A stretch of DNA of 64,000 nucleotides. It comes from Umbilicaria muhlenbergii (taxonomy: Eukaryota; Ascomycota; Lecanoromycetes; Umbilicariales; Umbilicariaceae). The position numbers and the translations under genes are program-made. Below are positions 1-11,800 of this stretch, one piece after another. The stretch lies in the NCBI GenBank assembly GCA_000611775.1, contig KK106981.1, forward strand, positions 4,466,927-4,530,926. The letters run 5' to 3'. The notes below the pieces were generated by a model, which saw only the letters and a list, made by a program, of their open reading frames with translations, had not been told where the DNA came from and made no database searches. How positions within the stretch are numbered: the first letter of the stretch is position 1; each line of letters opens with the position of its first letter.

Positions 1-1390
1 AGGTTTGCAATCCTTTCACTTCATGATGTTCACAGAGGTGCTTTCACTGAAGTCACTGTTCATGATTATTACTCATGAGTGAGTTTCAGTCCTGATGCTG
101 AGACGGAGTTTCTTTATGAGTGTAATCAAATCTTCATGAGAGTTTGAAAACACAGGGTGTTCATGAATCTTCTGCTTCATGACATGATTCAAGCTCTTGA
201 AGAAGATCATTAACTGAATTTAATGATAATTCTTCACTTCATTTCTTATTTAAATCAGAAGTTCATCTGAACTGTGAAGGTACTCATCATCAGATTCACT
301 GCTTAACTTGTGATAATTCATTTAATTCATTCATGTGTTATACACCTGATTATCATGATCTTTTAAAAAAGACTTTAAAAAGTTCTTCTGACTTTCTCAG
401 GTATCTTTCAAGCTCTTTTCTTCATGATGTGTGACTCATCACTTTATAATTTTATAATTCAGATATTAATCTGACTCTTCAAGGTGAAGCTTCATGAGAA
501 GGTGCTTAATTTGATGTACATACTGCTGAAAGTGAGGGTAGTCCTTCATACAGTAGAGGTCTTCATCTTTGACTCACTTTTCATAGCAGGTGTGTTTCAA
601 AGTTGAAGATAAATTTGATGTAAATCATTTGTAAGTTTTAAGCTCAGTCTGCTTAATACATTCCTTCTCACTCATGAGTTGAATCTTCACAAGTTGAATT
701 TTGGTATTCATCATGATGAACTCCTCAGAGAATGTAGGAGTGACGTGTAATGAATGAGAGTCAAAGATGATAAAATCATCATTAACTGTTGCTTGTGAAG
801 TTTCTGAAGTGATTTGTGAAACTGTTGTGAAGGCTGATTAAGGAGCTCATGAGTTTTTAATCATTCTTGTCAGACAGCATCCTTACAATGAATTGAAGCA
901 ATAAAACTGTAAGCGTACTATCATGAGGTAATATCTTAACTAAGGAATTATGAAGTTATGTGACAATAGTGACTTAAACTTATAATTAATGATTCACAAT
1001 AGTATGATATTGCTAGTAGATAGAGAATTATTATTAAGAAAGAAAGTGAAACATGCTCTGACCTCATAATATATCTCTTTCAAAGTTAGCCTGCCTGAGG
1101 AAAGTCTCATGAAGCAGTCATCTCAGTGAAGCTGCCTTCATGAGGTGTTCATTGCTGAATCACACCTTCATGAGGTGTCATCAATGATGTTAACTTCTTT
1201 AATCACTTTCATGAAGTGCTGAGAGTGATGTTTATTGACTGAGCTTTCTCATGAGATTAATTCACTAGTGAAAGTTACCTTCACAAGGCTGCACTGTTGT
1301 TAAACATAATCTTTCTTATTCTGAACTAGCACCTGATGAGTTTCATACATCAGATGCTCATAAATGAGTTTATTCAACTGTCATGATCTT
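1..1390 (-). mobile_element. Mutated retroelement segment, family C gag side
   Basis: AT-rich DNA with almost no CpG and no usable reading frame. It aligns by eye with 21,050-22,390 over its whole length in the same orientation, and its first part also resembles 20,200-20,530. In those copies a gag-type zinc knuckle lies just to the right (about 19,920-20,135 and 20,940-20,980, minus strand), so this is the part of the same element downstream of the knuckle. Differences between the copies are mostly C/T and G/A. The family assignment is inferred from neighbours; no domain can be read here itself. Positions 1,391-1,465 hold nothing I recognise. Confidence 0.55.
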
Positions 1391-1465
1391 TCATGAAAGT
1401 GTCAGTGCTCTTTACATTTAAGAGTGATGAAGGCTTGCGGCTCTGCGTGAATTATCAGAGGTTAA

Positions 1466-1749
1466 TGTAAGAGGTGAAGTGTACAACAGAGCATCATAAT
1501 GATGTTTGAACAGAGTGTCATAAGCAATATAATCATGATGAGGTCAATGCAATGATTATATATTTTTTATTTGATGACAAAAACTGATCACTGAGGAAGC
1601 AGGTTTCTGCACCTTCTTGTGAAGAGTTTTCACTTGATGTCAAGGCGCTAAGCGCTGAGTCATCATATTTAATGTCATATCATAGTGTCATATTATAATG
1701 TCATATCATAGTGTTGTACTGTCATACTATATATATGATGACTCTGACA
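1466..1749 (-). repeat. Family A LTR, 3' LTR context
   Basis: Begins TGTAAG and ends CTGACA on the plus strand, i.e. TG...CA read on the minus strand. It is the same repeat as 5,760-6,049, 13,506-13,766, 17,145-17,428, 23,080-23,355, 26,624-26,899 and (inverted) 58,560-58,852. The sequence to its right matches the sequence right of the 23,080-23,355 LTR, which is the polypurine-tract side of a known 3' LTR, so this copy is read as a 3' LTR. Its partner 5' LTR is not certain; no matching target duplication was found with the LTR ending at 6,049. Confidence 0.8.
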
Positions 1750-2842
1750 CAGCATTTCCCTTCTCATGACATTATTCTCAATGTCAATTGACTCTGAATC
1801 TGTCATTATAAACATCATCATGATGACCTGATAAGTGATTGATCATGTAAAGTGAGGGTGTGAAACTGTGCTAAAGTAAGGCTGATCACATGCTTCACTT
1901 AATTGTGATGATATCACGCCTGGCAGTAAGTTCCTTCTAACATAAACATTGAAATTAAAATGTTTACTGTAAATTCAAAACATTCTTCCTTTGTGTTTCT
2001 TCTTCATCATCTCTCTTATGACATGTTGTCATACTTCTCACAACTTTTTCACAGCTCATTGAGTGACTTGATGACTTCATGACGTCATCCTCATTGCAGA
2101 GGTGTTCACCTTATGAAGGAAGTGTCATGAAGCTTACAGCTCATGACTCAACATTCTTGTGATGTCATACTTCCTGTCATACATCATATGAATGCTAACA
2201 TGATATATAGGCAATCAATAATTGAACTCTTGAACTTACAGTCATGAACAACAGTGAAGACCTGCCTTCATCAGGGAAGCCTGTTAATCTTCAAGCTCAG
2301 TGTAATGAGGAGGGCTCTGAGTCAGAGTTAATGAGTGAAACTGTGATGATCAACACCTTCAGAAAGAGATGAGGAAACAGAGTGATAAAACTGATTATTC
2401 AGCATCTGAAGAGGATCAGGCATTTACCTTTAAGTGACATCTTCAGCAGTGATTTCTGCTTTGTGTGATGTCATGATGATACCTCACTGCTGATGCACAT
2501 GCAGCAGGGTCATCATCATGAGCATGTGATTTAAAAAAACCTCAGTCACATGCTGTCAGGTACTGTTCACTGTGACTTTTGCAGAAGAGCTGAAGTTGAT
2601 CAGTGCTTCATGTCACAAGTTAATTCAGCCTGCACTTGTTGCACATCACTCTGCAACCCTCATGATCAATGCATGATGAAGTCTTTGATCATCACTGCCT
2701 CAGCCTCTGAGAGCTCTGATGTTGTTGTTTCATGCACGCGTGCTTATGATGACAGAAGAGGTGACAGCACACTGTAAGTTTATCTTTTTTAATCCTCTTT
2801 CATTTTGTTTCATTTAATATGAATATGATGTACTTGTTGTAC
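1750..2842 (-). mobile_element. 3' internal end of a family A element, mutated
   Basis: Matches 23,356-24,170 of the complete element, including the purine-rich stretch next to the LTR (seen as CCCTTCTC-type pyrimidines at 1,757) and the GACAGAAGAGGTGACAGCAC-like segment near 2,750. No open frame survives. It is broken on the right by the 127-bp inverted-repeat element at 2,843. The plus-strand open frame at 2,550-2,777 lies inside this repeat and is a shadow. Confidence 0.6.
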
Positions 2843-2969
2843 CTAACCTTAATTCTCACCCTGTACCCAGGTGGGTACAGTAAGGCTGACAGAGTATATT
2901 GTATCACAGTTTCAGTACTTCTCAGCCATTTCAGCCTTACTGTACCCAACCCCCTGTAATTGCTTGTAC
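2843..2969. mobile_element. Short inverted-repeat (MITE-like) element, copy 1
   Basis: A 127-bp unit that recurs, inverted and with no difference I can find, at 20,695-20,821. Its core (2,873-2,947, 75 bp) has perfect 17-bp terminal inverted repeats GGGTACAGTAAGGCTGA / TCAGCCTTACTGTACCC. A second small palindrome, CTGTACCC-aggt-GGGTACAG, overlaps the left arm, so the sequence can fold into nested hairpins. No coding capacity. Size and symmetry fit a non-autonomous DNA transposon or MITE, but I cannot name the superfamily. Clear target duplications were not resolved: a similar AACCTTAA string lies on both sides of this copy, and the second copy interrupts an LTR. Confidence 0.7.
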
Positions 2970-3072
2970 TCAACCTTAACTTTTGACAGAGATGTTGAAT
3001 AAAGAAGCTTGAAAGAAGAAAGTTATAAAGCAGTCTGAGTTCTTAAATATGCAGTTCTGCCTGTCAAACTTA

Positions 3073-3282
3073 TGAAGAAATCTTTAGTTTGTAAAGTGTA
3101 CAGAATAAAGAGATCTAAAACTTTTCAATAAAAAGTTTTTTATTATTCATAAAGGTATAATAATTATTTAAAGTGTAAGATTTGTATGAGCTCATTTACT
3201 GCTCAGAGAGTGCTCTGAGCGCATAAAGTACTATTAACTAAAACCTTATTTTTGAGCGGGCTGCCAAGTTGCGGATGTAACA
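3073..3282 (-). repeat. LTR-like repeat B, probable solo copy
   Basis: A 210-bp repeat reading TGTTACATCCGC... on the minus strand and closing with ...TTTCTTCA. A second copy lies at 6,386-6,592 and an inverted, truncated copy at 20,518-20,694. TG...CA ends and length suit an LTR. It interrupts family A sequence here (family A integrase remnants resume at about 3,283), so it was inserted later or is a recombined solo LTR. Which internal region belongs to it is unproven; the copy at 6,386 lies next to the chromovirus-like family B. Confidence 0.55.
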
Positions 3283-5759
3283 CTGTCAAGTCACTTGTAG
3301 GGTGCATGCTTTACATGAGTCTCAGATTGTCATTAACCTGTGACAGTAATTCTTAACTTCTTGAAATGACCTGTAAAAACATCATCATGAAATTGACTGA
3401 TCACTGCATTGTGAAGGGCAGAGTTCTGTGAAATGTAAATCTTATCATCATAATGTATGACATCATTTATTTCTTGTCAACATTTTCATATATCTGACAG
3501 TATAAATGTCATATTTGACTGCATCTCTGATGTCATGATCATCTCAAAGTTCATGTTTATATTCATATTTGTCATCTTGAACTCAGTCAAGTTGTTTTTA
3601 TCCTCAAGAGGGGTAGTTAATTCCTGTTGTACTCATCATATCAAACTGTCTTTCAACTGCTCAGTACAAATCACATGTTTAAGTTGTTTGATAAACATTC
3701 TTATATAAGCTGTTATCTCCTCACTTATTGATGAGTGAGTAAACATGAGTTGAAGTGCTTCAACAGTGTCAGCAGAAGTGTTATCCTCAATTTAAAGATT
3801 AATAAGAACATGACTTGCATCATCATTCATAATTGCAGTGTTTGCTGAGTTATTCTTGATTGAGTGCTGCTGAGACTTTGTATATTTAAGTTTTCTTATT
3901 CAGTCATGACTTGCTTCTTGAGCATGTAGGTCACAGACTGCTGATGTTTCAATTATATCATCAGCTTTAATATTTATCATATTGATATATTCATCATGAC
4001 TTGCTTCTTAAGCATGTAAGTCATGAACTGCTGATGTTTCAGTCATGTCATCAGCTTCAGTATTCATCATATTAACATATTCATCATGACTTGCTTCTTC
4101 TTGAGCAGATAAGTTTCACACTGCTGATGTTCTGATGAGACTGTCATCTTCAGTAATCATCATACTGAGTAGATGATGCACTGCTGATGTTTTAATGATA
4201 TCACTGACTTCATTTGACATGACACTTTCATCATTTTCATTACAGCTTGCTTCTTTTTAAGCAGGTAAGTTTCACACTGCTGATGTTTTAATGAGACTGT
4301 CATCTTCAGTGTTTATCATATCAGTAATATTCATTGTGACAGGTATGATGTTCTCTTATTGTAGCCTCTGTCATACTGCCCTTGACTGCAGTGTCATTGC
4401 AGTAAGCATGTATAATTTCTTCTGTATTAACTTATAATCCTCACTTCTCAAGTGAAAGGACTGTCACATTATTTCAGCAGCAGTTGAGGTACTGACAGTT
4501 TTCAGCAGTTCATAATCAGATTGTCTTGATAAATCATCAGCAGAGTTCTTCTTACCTTCTTGATATGTGACTTTAAAGTTGTATTCAGCAAGCTTCTCAG
4601 CTCATTTAAGCTGCCTTCATGTGAGGTTTGAGGTAGTCATGAACCAAACAAGGTTTGCATGATCAGTCAGTAAAACAATTTGATGTCTAGCACCCTGACA
4701 GTAGTGTCATCAATGATGCATGACTTTCATGATGACAAGGAGCTCTTGCTCACCTGTATCATATCAAGTCTCAGTATTTAGCAGCTTCTTGCTGTAGTAA
4801 GTAATTAATAATCAGTGCAATTAATCATCAACCTTGAAGTGTTGTGTCAAGATTTCATCAATTGTGAATTCAGAGGCGTTCATTTCAACCCTCATGAGTT
4901 TATTTTCATTGAAGTAATGTAGTAATGAAGCACTCATAAAGGTCTTCTTTAAAGCATTAAACACTTTCAATGCAGCTCCTGAAAGTGAAAAAGAGACAGA
5001 TATGACATTTTCTTGTTGTAGTTCTCCCTCAACTTGTGAGCTGCATGCTGAATAGTTTATGTTAAATCTTTACAATGAGATTAAGCTGCTCTGCTTTCCT
5101 TTAATATCTTGATGAGGAGCAGTTCAGTGAGTTGAAAAAAAACTTAATATAATTTTAATCTTCTTTTTATTCCTTCCTGTTTTCAGAAGGTTTAACAGCA
5201 GTGCTGTAATTCATGAATAATCTCTTATAAATCTTCAGAAGAAGTTGATGAAGCTTAAAAAAATCTGCAATTCATGAATGTTCTCTGAGAGTAGTCATTC
5301 TTCAATGGCGTGAATCCTTTCTGAACTTATATGTATGCCTTCAGTATTGATCTTAAACCTCAGGAAGTTCACTTTCATTGCATTAAAGAAGCATTTGCTG
5401 ATCTTAAGATGAAGATCATGATGTTATAATGCACTTAATACTTGTTGTACATGCTCTTCATGCTTAAACTCATCTTTGCTAAAGATCAAGATATCATTCA
5501 AGTAGATCATGCATGTGATGTTTAAAAACTCATCAAGTGCTTTATCAATGAAGACTTAAAATGTAGCAGGAGCATTCATGAGACTGAAAAGCATAATAAG
5601 ATATTTAAACAGTTTGAATCATGTTCAGAATGCTGTTTTCCACTCATCTTCACCCTTGATTCATATTCAATTATATGCATTCTTGCAGTTCAACTTAGTG
5701 AACTTCTTAGCTCCTTGAAGATGATTCAACATGTCTGATATAAATGATAATGAGTAATG
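3283..5759 (-). mobile_element. Family A pol remnant: integrase edge, linker, RNase H, RT
   Basis: Read on the minus strand this stretch runs RT (about 5,759-5,150), RNase H (about 5,100-4,400), a repetitive linker (4,380-3,890), and the start of integrase near 3,400. The evidence is close similarity to the inverted copy at 61,200-63,560, where the corresponding peptides are readable, and to 14,480-14,800 for the RT part. Many TGA and TAA codons interrupt every frame. RT begins abruptly at 5,759 against an LTR, so gag, protease and the front of RT are missing. Confidence 0.7.
3890..4380 (-). repeat. Degenerate tandem repeats in pol linker
   Basis: Several copies of a block containing CTTGCTTCTT-gagca, CTGCTGATGTTTC and TTCAGTATTCATCAT follow each other with variable spacing between the RNase H and integrase parts. 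The same repeats, less mutated, occur at 24,270-25,330 and inverted at 62,640-63,050. They would encode acidic, Met/Asn-rich peptide repeats of pol. Function is unknown; unit number differs between copies. Confidence 0.65.
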
Positions 5760-6049
5760 TGTAAGAGGCGGGGTGTACGACAGAGCATCATAGTGATGTT
5801 TGAATGAGGTGTCATAGACAATATAGTCATGATGAGGTCAATGCAATGATTATACATCTTTTATTCAGTGGCAAAACTGATCACTCAGAAAGCAGGTTTC
5901 TGCATCTTCTTGTGAAGAGTTTTCACTTGATGTCAAGGTGCTAAGCGCTGAGTCATCATATTTAAGCTATAGTGTCGTATCATAGTGTCATATTATAATG
6001 TTGTATCATAGTGTTGTACTGTTATACTATATATATGATAACTCTGACA
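5760..6049 (-). repeat. Family A LTR fused to truncated RT
   Basis: Same LTR family as 26,624-26,899, TGTAAG to CTGACA. In other 5' LTRs of this family the left neighbour is GATCAGTA (primer-binding side). Here the left neighbour is RT coding sequence, so the junction marks an internal deletion or an insertion into an older copy. No 5-bp duplication was found between its right flank (AAAGA) and the left flank of the LTR at 1,466 (GTTAA). Confidence 0.75.
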
Positions 6050-6385
6050 AAAGAGAGAATACTACTCTGACACACTCATATGAGAATCATCATTGAGTAT
6101 GAGGAAGAAAAGTGTTATTCAGTTGATGTGAAAGCTCACTCTTTGACAGCAAGGTATACATCAGTTGAAGTTAATTTAAACAAATTAAAAACCAAGCTTC
6201 TTAATGAAGTCACAGTATACAGGAATGCAGAAACAGTAATGATACTGTCAGAAGTTATAAATGCATTTTCTAGAATCTGAGCTGACACTGAAGACACAGT
6301 CAATATTTCATCAGAGGAATACTTGTTTATACTTCTCATTATTAATTGAAATACATCTACTACTGTTAAGCTTTCTTTAAACTTA
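6050..6385. other. AT-rich spacer, no recognisable feature
   Basis: Two overlapping short open frames (6,080-6,280 plus, 6,136-6,339 minus) occupy this spacer between two LTR-type repeats. Neither has a recognisable domain, and both are expected by chance in such composition. Nothing else seen. Confidence 0.5.
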
Positions 6386-6592
6386 TGAAGAAATCTTTAG
6401 TTTGTAAAGTGTACAGAATAAAGAGATTTAAAACTTTTCAATAAAAAGTTTTTTATTATTCATGAAGGTATAATAGTTATTTAAAGTGTAAGATTTGTAT
6501 GAGCTCATTTACTGCTCAGAGAGTGCTCTGAGCGCATAAAGTACTATTAACTAAAACCTTATTTTTAAGCAGGTTGTCAAGTTGTGAATGTA
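6386..6592 (-). repeat. LTR-like repeat B, second copy
   Basis: Near-identical to 3,073-3,282 apart from transitions (for example GCGGATGTAA there, GTGAATGTA here). It abuts the integrase C-terminal end of the family B chromovirus-like sequence that continues to the right. That is the position a 3' LTR would take for a minus-strand element, so repeat B may be the LTR of family B. This is inference from position only. Confidence 0.5.
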
Positions 6593-8400
6593 CTTTCTTC
6601 TTGATTTAAAAAGGTCCTTCATTCTTGTGATTCAACTTTTTAAACAGACAAGTCATTTAAATGTTTTTTGTTGATAATCATATCAGGTCTCTCACTTGAT
6701 ATGTTGAGGTTAATATTCAGTTTCTGTTTATGAAGTCTTCTTGTTGAAGTTATGCTGCTGTCATGTTTTCTTGTAACATCATATGTAAAACTTTTATGTG
6801 ATTCATTATGAAATCAGCCTCTTCCTTCAAAATTTATTCTCTTGTCAGCAGAGGTGAGGTGATCAATTATTTAAAGTTGAAGCTCATTCAGAAGTGATAT
6901 CCCTTATTTACAAAGAATGATGAAACTTTGATGAAGTCAGAATCTGCATTGTTGACTGTAAACTCAATCATTGATAATCATTTTGCTCAGTCATCTTGCT
7001 GATAATTCACAAATGCTTTAAGATACTGTTTAATATTTATATTCACATTTTCAGACTGCTCATCTGTCTCAGGATGAAAAGCGGTTGAAGGTTTTAATCT
7101 GATTCAGAGTCATTCACAAAGGTGTTTTCACAGTAATATAATAAATTGTGACCCTCAGTCTAATGTTATTGTTTGTGACAGGTCATGAAATCTTCATACA
7201 TTATGAAGTAATAATTTTGTGATGTATTTTGCTGATGTTCTTTCATTCTTATCTGTTGAATAAAAGATATAATATCTTTCCTTGATTAATCTGTAAATAA
7301 TTATCAGGATTATGTTGAATCCTTCACTTTTAAATAACTCAATAATCAAGTTGAGTGAAATATCTTGTCATGAATGATTTAAAATTAAAAGTGATTTCAA
7401 GGCTTCTTGATACTGCTCATTCATGTTCTTTGTTCAGTGGCAGATGTGACAATTTCAACAAAAATAACTGACTGTTCAATTCATTCAAGGTCAGTAGTAG
7501 GAGCATGCAAGCAGTTTTAAAGTCTTTTAATGTTTAATATATTCTGTAATCAGTTGTTCATGTGCTTCTTAAATCAATCAGAGTTGTAGTTTATTTTTAT
7601 CTGAGTCATTATTAACTTCTGAGACTCATACATGTTTCTGATACAGTAATTGACTGTTTGCATCTTCAGTACAGTCATTGAGAGAGATTTTGATTGAATG
7701 TCTTGCTTTAATTTATAATAAGTTTATGACTTCTTGACAGAAATCATCTGCTTTTACATAATAAATAATCAACTCATTTAAAGTTTTATTCAAGGCCTGT
7801 TCAGTTGATTCATTCAGAGCTGATTCATTCAAGGCTGATTTTAAAAGATGAGGAGCTTTTTTCTTTTGTTCAGTAATGATGCATGAGTTTAAGCAGCAGC
7901 TCAGTAGTATGATTTAAAATTGATATCATAATCACTCATCATTTTCATTCTTTTTTAGTTGATTACTTGAGCATTTAATGAGTGCATTTACCTTTTCATT
8001 TTCCTTGCCTGTTTAGTAGATGATTATAAAGTTGAATTATGAGAAAAATTCAACTTATCTGACTTGTCTGCAAGTCAATTTCTTAATCATCATAAAGTAC
8101 TTCAGAGCTTTATGATTTGTTAAAATTTAAATCAGATCTTCTGTTCCTGTTAATTCAACACATCATTTCTTTAAGCTTTGAATGATGATTAATAATTCTT
8201 TGTCATAAATCTCATAATTGCATTCAGCTGATATGAGTTTTTGTTAAAGAAAAATGTCACTGAATGTATTAATTTTTAATCATCTTTCTGAGATAGTACT
8301 CCTGTGAATATCAAATCAGATGAATCATATTTAAGATAATTATCAAGACTATGCAGATTATGAATTGATGCATGTGATTTAACAGCTGACATTTAACTAC
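6593..8400 (-). mobile_element. Mutated Ty3/gypsy remnant: integrase C-terminal half and RNase H
   Basis: Minus-strand translation with stops ignored gives the integrase C-terminal pattern around 6,590-7,000 (a leader of the type VNNADSDF...FFVNKGYH followed by an LQENMTAA helix). Integrase core-like sequence follows to about 7,450 and RNase H-like sequence to about 8,350. Trp and Arg positions are replaced by TGA. There is no intact reading frame; the element is dead. RT is absent or unrecognisable. Confidence 0.55.
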
Positions 8401-8980
8401 AGAGAAGAATTCTAGTCTAAGGAGCAAAAAGAAGAAAAAGCATAAAGATTAAAGTTTTTATGTGTATGTTAAGCTCATTAATTTAATCACTGCTAACCTG
8501 TTCAGTTCAATTCAGTTCAGTATTGTTCAGATTGTTCAGTTCAGTTCAATATTCAAGTGTAAACTTGACACTACTCTCTCCTCTGTTTAATGAGCTCTGT
8601 GAGCTGATCATTTACTTTTCTGCCTTGTTGTTGATGTATTCAGTGACTCAGTCAGCTTATTTGAGTACCTTTCATGAAACACCTCTTTCAGTTCAGGTGA
8701 GTGTTTGAATTCATTAATGTTGTATCAGGTCTTGTCAGATAAATACTCTTTTCATGTCACTTTATACTATTGTTACAGTTAATTATTTCACTTCATAAGC
8801 AGGCTTAAGACTGTTGCAAGAGATGAGTTATTTGAACTTAAAAAAGTACAAAGAAGGAAGCAGTCTTGTGAGTGCAGTCATGACATAAATGTCAAGGTGT
8901 CAAGATGCACTAATCTTAATTTAATTTAACATTAAGTAATTCAATCTTCATTAATGTTAATTGATCATGTCATAACATCA
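8401..8980. other. AT-rich spacer with TTCAG-rich simple repeats
   Basis: Contains short runs of TTCAGTTCAG-type repeats around 8,500-8,560, also seen in less mutated form around 23,910-24,120 inside a family A element. The open frame 8,523-8,708 crosses these repeats and shows no domain. I see no gene here. Confidence 0.45.
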
Positions 8981-11800
8981 CTCTTCTTCAGACAGAAGAA
9001 TTATTCTCAGTTTTTATCTTATCACTCTGTGACCCTCAGCCTGCCTTGACTGAGATCACTGCTGTGTATCATCATCTCATCTTAAGCCCTTCACCTTGAC
9101 TGTCTCTTGAATTCTCTATTAACTGTCATGTTGTTTTTATTCATCAGGTTCAACTCTTCACCTGACTTGTAAACATTTAATCAAACTTGTAGTCTCCTCA
9201 GTGGCTCCGCCTTGTTCAGATAAGCATCATGATAATCTTTTATCTTTTAAGATGACCTTATAAAGTCATCAGTGTCATATTATTCAGAGTCTGAATCATA
9301 TCCCTCTCAAGTCACTTGATATTGCAAGACATTGTTGTGAATTCAGCTTGCTAAGATTTTTTTCACTGTGTACTCAAGCTGATCATTAACTTCAGTCAGC
9401 AGCTCTGAGTCTTGAATTTAATTCAGCATTGAATCATTCACCGCCTTTCTTAAATGATCAGCATGAAAGATGTTATTCATTTTCATGTGCTTCAGCAGGT
9501 TCACAATATATGAGTGTTTTTTCATACTGAGTATGCAGTAAAGTCCTGCTGCTTGATGATCAAGTTTAACATTAAGTCTTTTCATGCATATACTCAATCT
9601 TTAATGAAGAAGTTCAGTTTCCTTTAATGCTTATTTGCCTGATCTGTCATCTTATTTTAAGCTCATTTCAGGTTGCTCTTTGCTCATTTTACAGCATCAT
9701 ATGCTTTGATGACAAAGGTCTGAGCCTCTTCTCTTGTCAGTTGCTTCCTTACAGTGTTGAAAGACTGTGTATGATCTTTTCAGTGAAAGTGTAAACATGA
9801 GGTCTGTTTTAATTTCAGCTCATAAGATGACATGCTTGTAGACTCATGAGTGAGAACTGCTTGAGTGAAATTCATTACAGATAAAAGGTCTGATCAGTTG
9901 TTCTGAAAGTAATTCATGAAGAGGCAGAGTCATTGATTAATGTATTAATTCAGTACTTCAGTGCTTTCATCAGTCTGTGAGTGATATGCTGTTGAAAGCT
10001 TTTGCTTTATTTTTACAAGCTTGCAGAGTTCATCTGTGAATGCTGAGATGAACTGAGACCCTCAGTCTGATGTTGCTGTCTCAGGTGTTTCATAGATTCT
10101 TCAGATGTACTTATAATACAATTACACAGCTTGAGCTGCTGTAACTGTCTTCTGACATGATAATGAGAAGGCTCTTTTTTCAAAGTGATTGATAACAACA
10201 AATATGTTGTCAAAGCCCTTCTTGTCTCATGAGAAGGATTTAAAGTTGAATGAAACATGCTGTCAACACTTATCTTCAATTAATAACAAATGAAGTAGGC
10301 CTGAGGTCTTGTCTCAGGGTACATGCATTCAGTGACATATTCAACAGTTCAAAACAAAGGTAAAACAGTCATTTAACAGACTCAATCAGTAGTACTGAAC
10401 TGATAATAACTTTATCATCTTAATCTTGCCTGAGTGTGCTGTCACTGATGTTGAGTGAGCCTCATTAATTAAATGAGTCTGTAAAATGTTCATGTTCAGC
10501 ATCATGAGCTTCTCAAATCATGTAAGAAGGCTGTCTTGAAGTTTTTAATCTCATTCTTTCTTCCTTGTCATCTGGCAGTACTGATTCAGTGATTCATGAG
10601 AGTGATTGACTTGCAGAATCTGATTCATCAGCTGATAAGAATTTTTCACTTGTTCAGCCTGTTCAGTTTCATTTGATGAATCACTTTCAACATTCATTGA
10701 ATCCTCACTTATTGTGATTATTATGCAATTAGAATTCAGAAATAATTATGTTCATGCAGTGATGTCCTTTTCTTTTTGAGTGACTAACTCACTGTGTTTT
10801 CTTATTAAAACATCAACAACAATGTTGACTGTTTCTGAGTGATAAGTGATCTTGAAGTTGTAATTAATCACAATGTCAACTCATCTAGCCTGTCATGAGT
10901 TGAGCAAGCGCTTAATGATGAAGTATTTCAGCACTCAGTGATTCATAATTGCAACAAAAGGGACTGCTTGTAAACTTAATAACATGTCATGTCATTCTTG
11001 AAGGGCTTTAACAACTGTTAGCATCTCTTTGTCATGAATTTCATATCATATTTCCTCAGGTGACATTGTCTTTGAGAAGTAAATTATAAATTTTCACTTG
11101 TCATTTTTCTGTTGTTGAGTGAGCACTTTTGCAACAACTCTGTTGCTGACATCTGTCTTCATTCAAGTCTTCAAATAAGATGAGTAATGAGTTCAGACAG
11201 CATCTGATAACATCAGCTCTTTTGCCTTCTTAAAAGCTTGAATTTTCAGCTCTTTTAAGAGGTGTCAGGCCCCTTTTGTGATCAACTTTGTCAACAAGTG
11301 TACAACTTGACCTCATTTTTTTAATGAGCAATAATAAAAGTTGCAGAATTTCAGGAAGAACTGAATTTTCTTGATTAATTTTAATAACAGTCAGTTCTTG
11401 ATGACAGAAACTTTATCTGAGTTCATTATAATATCTTCAGTGCTGATGATGAAGCTCAGAAACTTGATAAATTAAACATTAAACTCATTTTTCTTTATGT
11501 TCACTTGTAAGCCTGCTTTCTTAAGATGTTGAAGCATCTTTTTAACTTGAGCATCATGTTTCAACAGATTCTTTGAGTAAATTAAAATATTATTTACATA
11601 AGCTGTGCAGAAATCATTCAGGTAATTAAATAAGATGTTGTTAATATATCTCTGAAAGAAGGCAGGTTCATTGTAAAAGCTGAAAGATAAAATCTTGTAT
11701 TTATAAAATTCATACTTCATTTGAAAAGTGATTAAATTCTCAACAAATTTCTTCATCTGTATTCAGTAGAACACCTGCTTAACATTCAACTTAATAAAAA
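8981..11800 (-). mobile_element. Mutated chromovirus-type Ty3/gypsy element (RT-RH-IN-chromodomain)
   Basis: On the minus strand RT lies at 11,800-11,300: the fragment AFFQRYINNILFNYLNDF matches the family pattern TFQRYINDxLFDYLDDF, and the catalytic YxDD reads YVNN, both Asp changed. RNase H lies at about 11,250-10,700 and integrase at about 10,450-9,400. The integrase contains a SDxGxQF-type catalytic patch near 10,070 and HSQTDESTEV near 9,965. A chromodomain-like segment follows near 9,390-9,180 (EYTVKKIL, then LQYQVT-stop-EGYDSDSE). Domain order is that of chromoviruses, which target heterochromatin through the chromodomain. Stops at Trp/Arg codons show it is dead. The RT side is joined directly to family A sequence at about 11,800. 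Confidence 0.7.

Noticed and set aside
6080-6339. Overlapping open frames on both strands between two LTR-type repeats.
   Set aside because: Short, no domain, and no matching sequence recognised elsewhere in the window; likely chance in AT-rich DNA.
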